Shown piece after piece: positions 39,667-50,500 of a stretch of DNA of 64,000 bases; within the stretch, counting starts at the first letter, position 1; each line of letters opens with the position of its first letter. Under the pieces are notes generated by a model. The model had not been told where the DNA came from, did not search any database, and worked only from the letters and a program-made list of their open reading frames with translations. The position numbers and the translations under genes were made by a program. Origin of the DNA: Schumannella sp. 10F1B-5-1 (lineage in GTDB: Bacteria > Actinomycetota > Actinomycetes > Actinomycetales > Microbacteriaceae); NCBI RefSeq assembly GCF_006517535.1, contig NZ_VHQH01000002.1, forward strand, positions 62,001-126,000, read 5' to 3'.

Positions 39667-42167
39667 GCGTTCATCCTGCCGTTCAGCGCGCGCAGGAACG
39701 ACACCGGGGTCACGGCGGCGCGCAGCCGGTGACGCCAGCGGAGGGTGCGGGTGCGCCGGTCGAGCTCGGCGTCGACGAGCCGCCACGCCTCGGCGACCGA
39801 CTGCCCGGTGGGCGGATGCTCGGCGAACACGGCATGGTCGGCGAGCACGGCGAGACGGGATGCGGCGGGCGAGTCGATCCGCTCGGCCTGGTCGCGGCGG
39901 GTGCCCGGCCCGGCGTCCACTCCCCCGTCGGCCCAGGCATCCACCAGCTCGGCCCAGGCGCCGACGACGGCGACCTCGGGCACGGCGGCGCGGCGACGCC
40001 CCCGACGGCGCACGCGCTTCGCGACGAGCAGCACGAGCGGGGCGAGCAGCACGAGCAGCACGGCCGCGAGCCCGAGGCCGACGACGCGCAGCACCGGCAG
40101 CAGCGCGCCGAGCACGCCGCCCGCGTCGTCGCGGCGCGGCGGCGAGCTGCGGCTCTCGTCGTGCTGATCGGTCGGCGGACGCACCGAGTCGACCTGCGGC
40201 TGCTCGGGCACGGTCGCGTTCTGCGGCAGCTGACGCCCGGTCGTCACGACGGTGGGCAGCTGACTGAACTGCGGCTCGGCGTCGACGACGGTCCAGTCGG
40301 CGGCGCCGGGCGAGCGCACCTCGACCCAGGCGGCGAGGTCGGCGCCCTGGCAGGCGTCGTCGCAGGCGCCGACGCCGCTGCCCTCGATCGGCTGCAGGCG
40401 CGCGCCGACGACGACTCGCGACTCGTAGCCGAGGGCGCGGGCCAGCAGCGCGGCGGCCGTCGCGAACTGCTCGTCGTCGCCGAGCGCCGCCACGAGCAGT
40501 CGCGAGTCGGCGGTCTCGCCCACGCTGTCCTGCTGGTCGACGAGCTGCTTGAACAGGGCCTCGACGCGGGATGCGGAGTGCCCGGCGTAGGCGGGCTGGA
40601 AGCTGTAGGACCCCTGCTCGCTCAGCGCCGCGATCCACTTCTCGGCGGCCGCGTCGTCGTCGAGGGCGTGCGTCAGGTAGCCGCGCACGCGCAGCCGGTT
40701 GACGAGCTCGAGGTAGCCGGCGGCGCTGCGCGGCTGCTTCTGCGCCTTCAGCCAGGTGGTGAGCTGCGGGTAGCTCGCGGTGTCGATGAGGCTCGATCGG
40801 CCCGGGTCGCCCAGCTCGGCGGCGGGCGCGGGCGCCACCTCGACCGTGTAGGCGTCGCCGGCGCGCAGGCCGCGACCCGCCGCCGCCGAGCCCGAGCCGC
40901 CCGCGTCGCTCCCCGCGATCTCGATGCCGGCCCCGCTGTCGCGGTCGAGGTAGAACCCGTCGGCGAGGGCGGTCGCGCGCGGGCCCGAGAACGACGGCGC
41001 CGACTGCACGCCGTCGGGCAGCGGCATCCACACCCCCGACAGGCCCCGCTCGATCGTGATCGTGACCGGCACGGCGCCCGCGGCGGGGGTTCCGCCGGGC
41101 AGGCGGGTGAAGCGCCGCTCGTCGCCGACCCGGAACTCGTCGCCGTTCCAGTCGTCGAGCACGGCGAGGCGGATGCGGTCGGTCGCGCCGCCGGCGGCAC
41201 CCGCGCCCGACACGGTGAACAGCGGTTCGTCGAAGGCGTCGGCCGTGAAGGATCCGCGGTACTGCGCGAGCGGCGTGCTCTGGTCGCGCAGCACGAGCTG
41301 CGGCTCGGCGCCCGTGCGCAGCGTGGAGCGCGGCGTCACCCCCGACAGCGCCGGCGTCGCGGCGACGCCGCCGACCAGGGCGACCACGAGCAGGGCGACG
41401 ACGAGCAGCCGACGGCGCACGAGCGCCCCGATCGGCGACCGGGTGCGGCCGACGACGCCCGCATCCACCCGGGCCCGACTCAGTGCCGCGCGGCGGGTCA
41501 GACGCGCCCGCACGACGAGCCACGCGAGGGCGAGCGCCAGCGCGACGAGGCCCAGCAGCATCTCGCGCACCGCGCCGACGCGGGTGCCGAGCAGCTCGAT
41601 GCCGGCGCCGCCCGCGGTGTCGCCGAAGGCGATGCCGAACAGCGCCATGAGCAGCACGACCGGCACGGCCGCGACGGCACGGGCGCCGGGCGAGATCGCG
41701 AGCGCGGTCGCCGTCGCCGTGCCGACCAGGGCCACGAGCAGGAACGGGACGAGCACCGCCTGGTATTCGCCGAGCGGCGTCTCGAGCGTCAGCAGCTGCT
41801 TCCAGCCGAGCACGACGCCCGCGACGCCGTCGCGCAGCGCGCTCAGCGCCGCCGACGGCGACGCGAGCCCCGAGGGCACGGCGAGCGGCACGACCAGCAC
41901 CGCAAAGGCGAGCGCGACCAGGCCGACGCCGGCGAACCACGACCAGCGTCGGGCCGTCACGAGCAGCGGGATGCCCGCCCCCACGACCCCCGCGACGCCG
42001 GCGATCCACAGCAGGCGGGGCGTGGCGAAGATCGGCCAGGCCAGCGCCGTCGCCACGGCGAGCCCGGCGAGCACGAACACGATCGCGACCGCGCGCTGCA
42101 GCAGGTCGGCCCGCGACTCGGCGCGGCGACGGCGACGGCGCGGGCCGTGCTCCGCGACCCCGCTCAC
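39663..42167 (-). CDS. Transglutaminase-fold membrane protein lacking catalytic Cys and His
   Basis: 834 residues from GTG 42167. About six N-terminal membrane helices are followed by a large outside region with a transglutaminase-like core (about 480-640), another helix (about 680-705) and a cytoplasmic tail. This is the TgpA/DUF3488 plan encoded next to MoxR and DUF58. In the core the usual nucleophile position in GxCEQFA is Asp565 (LGDDEQFATAAAL), and the usual His of HAWVEV is Ala612 (AAWVEV). The Asp is kept (Asp629, WTVVDAEP). Two of three catalytic residues are absent, so it is probably a binding or structural pseudoenzyme. Confidence 0.88.
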   Translation of the reverse strand: MSGVAEHGPRRRRRRAESRADLLQRAVAIVFVLAGLAVATALAWPIFATPRLLWIAGVAGVVGAGIPLLVTARRWSWFAGVGLVALAFAVLVVPLAVPSGLASPSAALSALRDGVAGVVLGWKQLLTLETPLGEYQAVLVPFLLVALVGTATATALAISPGARAVAAVPVVLLMALFGIAFGDTAGGAGIELLGTRVGAVREMLLGLVALALALAWLVVRARLTRRAALSRARVDAGVVGRTRSPIGALVRRRLLVVALLVVALVGGVAATPALSGVTPRSTLRTGAEPQLVLRDQSTPLAQYRGSFTADAFDEPLFTVSGAGAAGGATDRIRLAVLDDWNGDEFRVGDERRFTRLPGGTPAAGAVPVTITIERGLSGVWMPLPDGVQSAPSFSGPRATALADGFYLDRDSGAGIEIAGSDAGGSGSAAAGRGLRAGDAYTVEVAPAPAAELGDPGRSSLIDTASYPQLTTWLKAQKQPRSAAGYLELVNRLRVRGYLTHALDDDAAAEKWIAALSEQGSYSFQPAYAGHSASRVEALFKQLVDQQDSVGETADSRLLVAALGDDEQFATAAALLARALGYESRVVVGARLQPIEGSGVGACDDACQGADLAAWVEVRSPGAADWTVVDAEPQFSQLPTVVTTGRQLPQNATVPEQPQVDSVRPPTDQHDESRSSPPRRDDAGGVLGALLPVLRVVGLGLAAVLLVLLAPLVLLVAKRVRRRGRRRAAVPEVAVVGAWAELVDAWADGGVDAGPGTRRDQAERIDSPAASRLAVLADHAVFAEHPPTGQSVAEAWRLVDAELDRRTRTLRWRHRLRAAVTPVSFLRALNGRMNA

Positions 42168-43567
42168 GCGAGCGCTCCCCGCGCGATGAGCTGCCCGAGG
42201 TCGCCGAGCGCTCCCACCGTGATGACGCGCATCCGGCCCGCCCGCCGCAGCGCCGGCTCGGCGTGCTCCTCGCAGCGCACGATCACCGGCTGGGCGTCGT
42301 CGCCGAAGGGATGCGCGGCCGCGCGCAGCTGCTCGAGCGGCAGTCGCGAGCCGGTCACGAGGAACACGACCGACAGCAGCTGGTGGCGCTGCGCGGTGAG
42401 GCGGGCGACATCCTCGAGAGGGCTCGCGTGCTCGCCCCCGTCGACCTCGGCGAAGCCGTCGAGCATCGTCTGCGGGCTGCGGGTCGACAGCTCGCGCAGC
42501 GCGACCGACGCGCCCCGCAGGTCGGCGCGGGAGTCGTTCTCGCCGGCGCTCGTGGTGACGACCAGGTCGCGACCGTCGCGCAGCGCCTGCACGCCGAGCG
42601 ACGCGGCGACGCTGATCGCGAGCTCGAACTCGTCCTCCGAGGCGTATTCGCGCTGCTCGTCGACGCCGGTCACGATCGCGATGCGCGCGTTGCGGGTCTC
42701 CTCGAACTGCTTGACCATGAGCCGGCCGGTCTTGGCGGTCGACTTCCAGTGCACGTTGCGCTGCGAGTCGCCCGGCAGGTACTCGCGGATCGCGTGGAAC
42801 GCGAGGTCCGACGACACGATGTCGGTCGTCGGCATGCCCTCGAGGTCGCGGATGATGCCCGCGCTCGTCGCCGGGATCGCGGCGGTGACGGGATGCACGT
42901 GCAGCGTCTGCACCTCGGGCCACTGCACGGTGCGGCGCAGGATGCCGATCGGGTCGCCGCGCGTGACCGAGAGCGGGCCGACGTCGATCACGCCGCGGCG
43001 ACGCGCCGCGATCGTGAGCCGGTCGTCGTGGTGCGCGCCGGGAAGCAGCAGCGGCACCTGCGCCTCGACGAGGCCGTCGCCGATCGGCACGTCGACGACG
43101 CCGGGCAGCGCGAGCCGGCGGCCGACGTTCGCGACCCGCAGGTCGGCCTCGACGGCCGTGCCGGCGACGACGCGGTCGCGGCCGAGCTCGAGCCGGGCGC
43201 GGTACTCGTGCCCGGCGAGCAGGAACGGGATGCACAGCACGAGCAGCACGAGGGCGGCGGCGGCCGCGATCCAGCCGAGCGTCCAGCCGAACGCGAGCCC
43301 GGCCGCGGCGCCGAGCACGATCGTGCCGACGACGAGCCAGCCCGCCGCCGAGACGGTCTCGCCGAGCCAGCGCGCCGTCGCGCGCGTGCGCGACCCGACG
43401 GCCAGGGCGACCCGTCGCATCCGCCGCCGCCCGCGCTGCACCGCGGTCGAGCGCGTGCTGGTGACGCGGGTGACGGTGGATGCGCGGGTCGCCGTGCTGG
43501 TGACGGTGAAGGTGCGCTCGACGCCGGGCCCGTCGGCGTCGGGGCTCTCGCGCTCGGGTCGTGCCAT
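42164..43567 (-). CDS. DUF58 protein, MoxR partner
   Basis: 467 residues. Two N-terminal membrane helices (about 75-112) precede a beta-rich part and the DUF58 signature REYLPGDSQRNVHWKSTAKTG, followed by a von Willebrand A-like region (IAIVTGV, DLVVTTSAGE). DUF58 proteins are encoded with MoxR ATPases and are thought to be their targets or adaptors. The start ATG 43567 lies four bases after the moxR stop. Confidence 0.9.
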   Translation of the reverse strand: MARPERESPDADGPGVERTFTVTSTATRASTVTRVTSTRSTAVQRGRRRMRRVALAVGSRTRATARWLGETVSAAGWLVVGTIVLGAAAGLAFGWTLGWIAAAAALVLLVLCIPFLLAGHEYRARLELGRDRVVAGTAVEADLRVANVGRRLALPGVVDVPIGDGLVEAQVPLLLPGAHHDDRLTIAARRRGVIDVGPLSVTRGDPIGILRRTVQWPEVQTLHVHPVTAAIPATSAGIIRDLEGMPTTDIVSSDLAFHAIREYLPGDSQRNVHWKSTAKTGRLMVKQFEETRNARIAIVTGVDEQREYASEDEFELAISVAASLGVQALRDGRDLVVTTSAGENDSRADLRGASVALRELSTRSPQTMLDGFAEVDGGEHASPLEDVARLTAQRHQLLSVVFLVTGSRLPLEQLRAAAHPFGDDAQPVIVRCEEHAEPALRRAGRMRVITVGALGDLGQLIARGALA

Positions 43568-43571
43568 CGGC

Positions 43572-44555
43572 TCAGGCGGCGCCGTTCTCGACCGGCGCCG
43601 GCACGTCGAGCAGGATCTGGCTGATGACGGCGTCGGCGGTCACGCCGTCGAACTCGGCGTCGGGCTGCAGCACGAGGCGGTGCGAGAGCACGGGCAGCGC
43701 GAGATCGCGCACGTCGTCGGGCGTCACGTACGACCGGCCGTGGGCGACGGCCCAGGTGGCGGCCATGCGGGCCAGCGCGAGGGCGCCGCGCACACTCGCG
43801 CCCAGGCGCACCTCCTTGGCCCGCCGGGTCGCGCCGACCAGCCGCATCACGTAGTCGTGCACGAGCGGGCTCGAGTAGGCGCTGCCGACCAGCTCGATCA
43901 TGGTCGCGAGGGTGGTCGTGTCGATGATGCCGGTGACATCCCGGCGCGGCTGCTGCGCGTTCTGCAGGATGCGCAACGTCGACGCGTCGTCGGGGTATCC
44001 GATCGACGTCTTGATCATGAAGCGGTCGAGCTGGGCCTCGGGCAGGCGGTAGGTGCCGGCCTGCTCGACCGGGTTCTGGGTGGCGAGCACGACGAACGGC
44101 ACGCCGACCGCGCGGGTGACGCCGTCGACCGTGACCTGCCCCTCCTCCATGACCTCGAGCAGCGCCGACTGCGTCTTGGGCGAGGCGCGGTTGATCTCGT
44201 CGGCCAGCACCACGTTCGCGAACACGGGCCCGGCGTGGAACTCGAACTCGGCGCGCTTCTGGTCGTAGACCGTGATGCCGGTCACGTCGCCGGGCAGCAG
44301 ATCGGGGGTGAACTGGATGCGCGTCGACGTGCCGCGGATCGTCTGCGCCAGCGCCCGCGCGAGCGCCGTCTTGCCCGTGCCGGGGACGTCCTCGAGCAGC
44401 ACGTGCCCCTCGCTCAGCAGCGTGGCGACGACGAGCTCGACGACGTGCCGCTTGCCGAGCACGGCCTGCTCGACGTTGTCGGCCAGCTGCCCGAACGACT
44501 CCGAGAACCAGGCGGTCTGCTCGGGGGTGATGGTCATGCGGTTCCTGTCGGTCAT
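43572..44555 (-). CDS. moxR: MoxR-type AAA+ ATPase
   Basis: 327 residues. Walker A is EDVPGTGKTAL, Walker B VVLADEINRASP and the sensor region ATQNPVEQAGTYRLPEAQLDRF. MoxR ATPases act as chaperones that activate or assemble partner complexes. ATG 44555 is preferred because it overlaps the stop of the giant gene (ATGA); ATG 44537 is an alternative. Confidence 0.94.
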   Translation of the reverse strand: MTDRNRMTITPEQTAWFSESFGQLADNVEQAVLGKRHVVELVVATLLSEGHVLLEDVPGTGKTALARALAQTIRGTSTRIQFTPDLLPGDVTGITVYDQKRAEFEFHAGPVFANVVLADEINRASPKTQSALLEVMEEGQVTVDGVTRAVGVPFVVLATQNPVEQAGTYRLPEAQLDRFMIKTSIGYPDDASTLRILQNAQQPRRDVTGIIDTTTLATMIELVGSAYSSPLVHDYVMRLVGATRRAKEVRLGASVRGALALARMAATWAVAHGRSYVTPDDVRDLALPVLSHRLVLQPDAEFDGVTADAVISQILLDVPAPVENGAA

Positions 44556-47500
44556 CCGCCGTTCCCCGGGTCGGGGTCGGTCGGCGGGTCGGTGGGCGGG
44601 TCGGTCGGCGGCGTCGTGACGGGCGGCGTGTAGCACCGGGTCAGCGCCGCGGGCTTGAGCGAGGAGTAGGCGCCGGTGAAGGTCACCGTGTAGGTGATGA
44701 GTCCGTCGGCGGGCCGGATGAGGATCGCGACGCTGTAGTTGCCGCGCACCGCGGCGGTCGCAACCACGTCGCCCGCGGCGGGGTCGCTGATGCAGCCGGC
44801 ATCCACCGAGACCCGCGCGACGGTCGGCGCGGTGTTCGCCGTGATGGGCGTCGCGGTCGAGCATCCGACGTCCTGCAGCACGCAGTACTTCACGGCCGGG
44901 GCGTTGGGCGCCTTGTCGTAGTCGAGCTGGAAGTCGGTGCGGTTGAAGGCGCCGTCGTAGCGGTAGAACGCGGTGTAGGTGCCGTTGCTCGGCGCGGTCG
45001 GCAGGGCGCCGACGCCGTAGTCGGCCTGCGTGCGGTAGGTGCCCGAGTTCGTGTAGGCGGGGTTGACCTGCACCGTGTAGCTGGTCGCATCGGGGGCGTT
45101 CGTCGAGGTCCAGACGAAGGCCGCCGCCATGGTCTCGGCGACGCCGAAGCCGTTCGCGCCGCAGGCCTTGGCGCGGTAGTTCTTGCTCTCCTCGAGTCCG
45201 GTGAAGGCGTTGCTCGCCTGGCCGCCCGGCATGACCGGCTTGCCGTCGGGTCCCATGGTGCAGCTCGGCTCGGTGCCCCCGTCGCGTCGCCAGATCGCAT
45301 AGAGCGTGGTGACCTCGTTCGGGCTCGAGTTGCGGTCGATCACGACGCCGTCGTAGGTGGCGGCGGTGTTGCTGTTCGGCCGCAGCACACCGTCGTTGCG
45401 CGCGACCGGGGCGCCGGCGACGGTGACCTGGATGCTCGTGGTCTGGCCCGATCCGTCGCCGCCCATCGGCGGCTCGTAGCGGCTCACGGGGGTGATCGAC
45501 ACGTAATGGCTGCCGGGGCTGGTCTCGAGACGGTCGGAGGCGCGGCCGCCGTTCGCCCGGAGGGTGCGCTCGCTGCCGTTGTCGACGCGCACGCGGAACG
45601 ACTCCGCGTCGCCGCCGGCCTCGATCGTGAGGTCGGCGAAGCCGGTGCCGCGGTTCGTGCGCCCCTGCACATAGACCGTCTCGGCGGTCGCCGTGGTGAT
45701 CGCGGGCGACTGGTAGGCCCAGCTCTCGACCGAGCTCGTGTCGACCGACTCCCCGACGCCGTTCACGGCGCGCGCCGTGTACCAGTGCCGCTGGCCGTTC
45801 TGCAATCCGCTGACCACGCACACCCAGGTGCCGGCCGATCCGGGCCGGCAGCTCGCCGGGACGCGCTGGCCGTTCTCGTAGATCGCGATGCCGCTGACGC
45901 CGGGATGCGCGGTGGCCGCCAGGCCGAGGTCGATCAGCAGGGTGGTCGAGTCGCCCGAGTAGGAGGCGGTGGTCAGCGAGGCGGGTGCCGCCGGGTACCC
46001 CTGCACGTCGATCGTGAGGTTCGCGCCGCCCATCCGGCCCTGCGCATCCGCCACCGTGTAGGGCACGATGCAGCTGCCGCCGGCGGGCTTCGCGGTGCGC
46101 GGCCAGGTCGCGGTGATGCCGGTCGTGCCGTCGGTGCTGATCGAGGCCGAGGCGCAGTTCGTCTGGCCGATGCCGACGAGCTTGAGGCCGGCGCCCGACT
46201 TGCCGGCGAAGGGGTCGTACTCGCCGCCGATGCCGACGACCGGGATCGTGCAGCTGGGGCCCGAGGCGACCGAGCAGCTCTTGGCGAAGGTGACCGGGCG
46301 CGGCGCATCCACCGGGGCGATGCCGACGACGAGCGTGATCGCCGAGGTCAGCCCGCCGAATCCGGTCACCGAGACCTGCACGCTGTCGCGGGATCCGGGA
46401 TGCGCCCCCGCCTTCGCCGTGACGGTCAGCACCCGCCCGGCAAGCGAGGTCTCGAAGCCCGAGCCCGAGTACGAGATGCGGTAGTCGAGCTTCGACTGGT
46501 CGCCGACGCGACCGCCCTCCCAGCGCGTGATCTGCTCGTAGAGGTCGATCGTCTGGGTCGAGCCGGGCACGATCGTGCGGCTCAACGGATCGAGGATGGC
46601 GCGCGGAGCCTTCGACGTGATCTCCACCGGGATCGGCACGGCCGTCCAGCTCTGCTGCCCGGCGACGCGCACGAGGGCGGTGCAGCTGTCGGTCCACGGC
46701 GCCTCGCGGCCGGCGGCGTAGACGATGTCGCCCGAGCCGGACGCGCGGCACTCGGCGGCGGAGCGCTGGGCCGCATAGTCGCCGCCCTTCTGCTCGAGCC
46801 GGTCGCCGGCACCCAGGTCGAGCAGGCCGGCGAGCGCGGCCGTGACCGACTCCTCCTCGCCCACCCCGACGGGCTTCGCGTCGGCCTTCAGCTGCACGCG
46901 CATGTCGTCGAGCGCCGGGATGCGCAGCACGCCGTAGCCCTCGACGTCGGCGCCGTTCGCGTCGGTGCCGGCGAGGCGGAAGGGCACGAGCGCTCCGGCG
47001 GCGACGTCGGGGCCGGAGATGCGCCAGCCGTCGACCGTGTAGCGCGCGGCCTGGTCGCCCCACACCGTGAGCTCGAGCGCGTCGAGCTCGCCGCTCGACC
47101 ACTCGGTCTTGCCGGTGACCACGTCGATCCCGGTCGCGAGCTCGCCGCGGTTCGCCAGGGTGACGACCGTGTCGGCGACCACCGGCGGCACGGCGGTGGC
47201 GCTGGGCGCGACCGTGACGACGATGAGGCCCTCGGTCGTGCTCGAGGTCAGCTTCGACCGCGCCGTGTAGATGTAGGCGTGCACGCCCTCGACGTCGCCG
47301 GCGCGCAGCTTGACGAGGCCCTTGGCCAGGTCGGTGTCGTCGTCGATCAGGCCCGACAGCCGGTCGTACTCGCCGTCCGCGGATCCGGCCGGCGCATCGG
47401 GCACGAGCGACACGAGCTCGAGCGCGCCGCCGGCGGGATCGCTGTCGTTGCCGAGCGGCAGCACGCTGAGCGCGGCGGAGGATCCGCGCACGGCCCTCAC

Positions 47501-50500
47501 CGCATCCGCGTAGGTCACGGGCGCGACGTCGGCGACGCGCCCCTCGGGCACCGCGACGCGCACGAGCGCCGAGCCGGTTCCGCCCTGACCGTCGCTGAGG
47601 GTGTAGCCGAACGACACCTGCCCGCCGTCGACGCCGTCGCCGGGCGCGGTGTAGCGGATCGACAGCCCGTCGGCCGAGACGGAGGCGGTGCCCTGCCCCG
47701 CCTTCGGCTGCTCGACCTGGGTCAGCACGGTCGCGTCGCCGTCGGGATCGGCGCCCGACCGGTCGACCGGGATCGTGACGCTCTGGCCGGCGAGGGTGCG
47801 CGCGCTCAGCCCGGCGGGCTCCGGGTTGTGATTCGTTCCCGCGGCGATGACCGTGACGACGACCGCGGCGGTCGCGGTGCGCTTCGGGTCGCCCGCGAGC
47901 GACACCGAATAGCGCACCGTGGAGGTGCCCGCCTTCGCCGGCGCCAGGTAGCGCAGCTGCTGTCCCGAGGCGAACACGAGCTCGCCCTTCGTGCCCGAGC
48001 CGTCGACCTGCGGGCTCAGCTCCAGCTGCTCGCCGCGCGGCGCGATGTCGTTGTCGGTGACCGGGATGTCGACGAGTCCGCCCGCGCGCACCGTCACCGC
48101 ATCCGGGATCGCGATGGGGGCGGCGCCGGTCGTTGCGCCGGTCAGGAAGACGGCCACCTGACCGGTCGCGGTCGTGCCGGCGCCGTCGGTCACGGTCACC
48201 TGCGCCGTGCCGACGCGCCCCGGCTGCTGGTTGTCGGTCGTGCCGCTGACACGCAGCTGCGCTCCGCCGATGACGCTCACCGTCAGGTTCGGATCGGTGG
48301 TGGTCGCCGACGAGATCGACAGCACGCGGCCGGTCGTGTTCTGCACGGAGGCGAGCAGGTCGAGCGTCGTGTCCTGCTGGGGCCGCACGAACGCGGTCAG
48401 CGGGGGCACGCCGATCGTGCCGGCGCCGTCGAGCACGCTCACGCGCAGCTGCGCCGTCTGCTCGGCGTCGGTGCTCGCATCCTTGACGGTGTAGCTCAGG
48501 GCGAACTGCCCGGCCCGCGTCGCCGTGACCACGACCTCGCCGGATGCGGCGTTCGGCACGACCGCGACGCCGTCCTGCTGCGCGTCGGCGGCCACCGCAT
48601 CCACCAGCCGGTACGAGCCCGAGCCGCCGCGCACGTGCGAGTCCACGTCGATCGCGATCGGCTCGCCGACCCGCCCGATCGCGGCGAACGACTCGGCCAC
48701 GAGGGCGCTGCCGCCGGCCACGCTCACGGTGAGCTGGCGGGTGCTGCTGGCGCCCTGCGCATCCGTCACCGTGACGGTCACGGTCTCGGTGCCGGGCGAT
48801 GCGTTCGGGTCGACGTGCCGGATCGCGACGCGCCCGTCGGCGGTCGGCACGACCACGAGCTTGCTGTCGGGGTCGTCGGCGCGGGCCGCGCTGAGCACCA
48901 TCGGGTCACCGTCGGGATCGACCCAGCCGTCGAGCACCGACACGGCCGTCGTGGCCCCGGGGTCGATCGCGACGCTCGGCCACTCCTGCAGGCAGCCGCT
49001 CACGCCGCACCACTGGGGCGCCGTGTTCTCGTCGTCGGGCACGATGCGCAGCGTCACGGTCGCCGGCGGCGACGACTGCTGGCCGTCGGAGGCCGCGTAG
49101 CTGAACGTCGCCGAGCCCGAGCGCGCGCGCACGTCGACCACGAGCTGCTGGTCGTCGGCCGTGAGCGACAGGCTGCCGAAGCCGGGATCGCTGAGCGCTC
49201 CGACCGACGCGGCATCCACGGTGAGCACATCGCGGCGGTTCGGGTCGTGGTCGTTGAGCAGCACCGGTAGCAGCACGTGCTGGCCGGCGCGCACGCCGAA
49301 CGCGTCGGCCTCGGCGACCGGCGGCTCCTCCTCGGCCACGTCGGGCACCTCGACCGTGCCGGCCTGCTGGGTCGTGCGGTCGCGGTCGACGGTCCACTGC
49401 GACAGCGGGATGACGGTTCCACCGGGCAGGCTCCAGAGCAGACCCGTGCTCGTCTCGGCGAGCACCGCGCGGCGGCCGTTGCTGGCGATGAGCGGGGCGA
49501 TGGAGCGCGTCTGGGCGAGGGCGCCATCGGGAACCGGGATGCGCTGGTCGAGTCCGTCGGTCGACCAGATGCGTCCGCCCGACTGCGCGATCCAGGCCGC
49601 GTACACGACGCCGTCGACCACGGTCGGGGCGGCGGGAGTGCCGCCGCCCTGTCCGACGCGGCGCGCGGTGCCGTCGCCGAGATCCACCTCCACGAGCCCG
49701 TCGCCGTCGGCGAACCAGGCGCTGTCTCCGCCGCTCCCCGGCGCGCTCGACGACCCCTGCCCCGCGACGAGGTCGCTGCCGAGCTGCACCGACACGGGCG
49801 CGCGGGCGCCGTCGATCCAGACCCGGTCGCGCTCCGCCTCCGCCAGCGCCCAGTGCCCGCCCGCGACCGTCAGCTCGACCTCGGCGTCGGCGCCCGGTGC
49901 GCTCGGCACCTTCTGCGCGCCCGACCAGGATGCGCTGCTCGCGTCGTAGCGGCGGATCGCGCCCTCGCTCGCCGAGTAGGAGGTCAGCGTCCCGTCGTCG
50001 GCGAGGGCGATCGCCGAGGCGACGTAGGCGTCGGCCGTGGTCGGACCGGCGCCCGTGCCGGCGTCGCCGTCGTCATCGCCGCTGCCGCCGTTACCGCCGT
50101 TCCCGCCGGCGCTCGCGACCAGCGGGTCGATCTGCGCCGGATCGGCGGCCGCGCCGCTCGCGTCGATGCGCGAGAGAAAGATCTTGCCCGACTCGGTCAG
50201 ATACGCGCTCCACGCGCCCGCGCCCACGACCTCGCGGGTTCCGGCGGGCGTGCTCTGCCCGCTGACGGTCGCGTCGGTCGACCCCGAGCCGCCGCCCGTC
50301 GAGGCGGTGTCGGATGCGCCGTCCCCGGACCCGGACCCGTCGCCGTCGGCCCCGGAGCCCGCATCCGCGCCGTCCGCCGCCGTGTCGGCATCCGCGTCCG
50401 CCGCGACCAGCGTCGGCGGGTCGCTCGGGTCGATGGCCCAGCGCTTGCGCAGCGCATCCGTCAGCACGACCGTCGACGCACCGCTCTGCAGCACACCGCG

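Noticed and set aside
39729-44633. A 1634-codon open frame on the plus strand opposite the transglutaminase, DUF58 and MoxR genes
   Set aside because: Same reason: antisense to well supported genes, low-quality composition and no recognisable domain.
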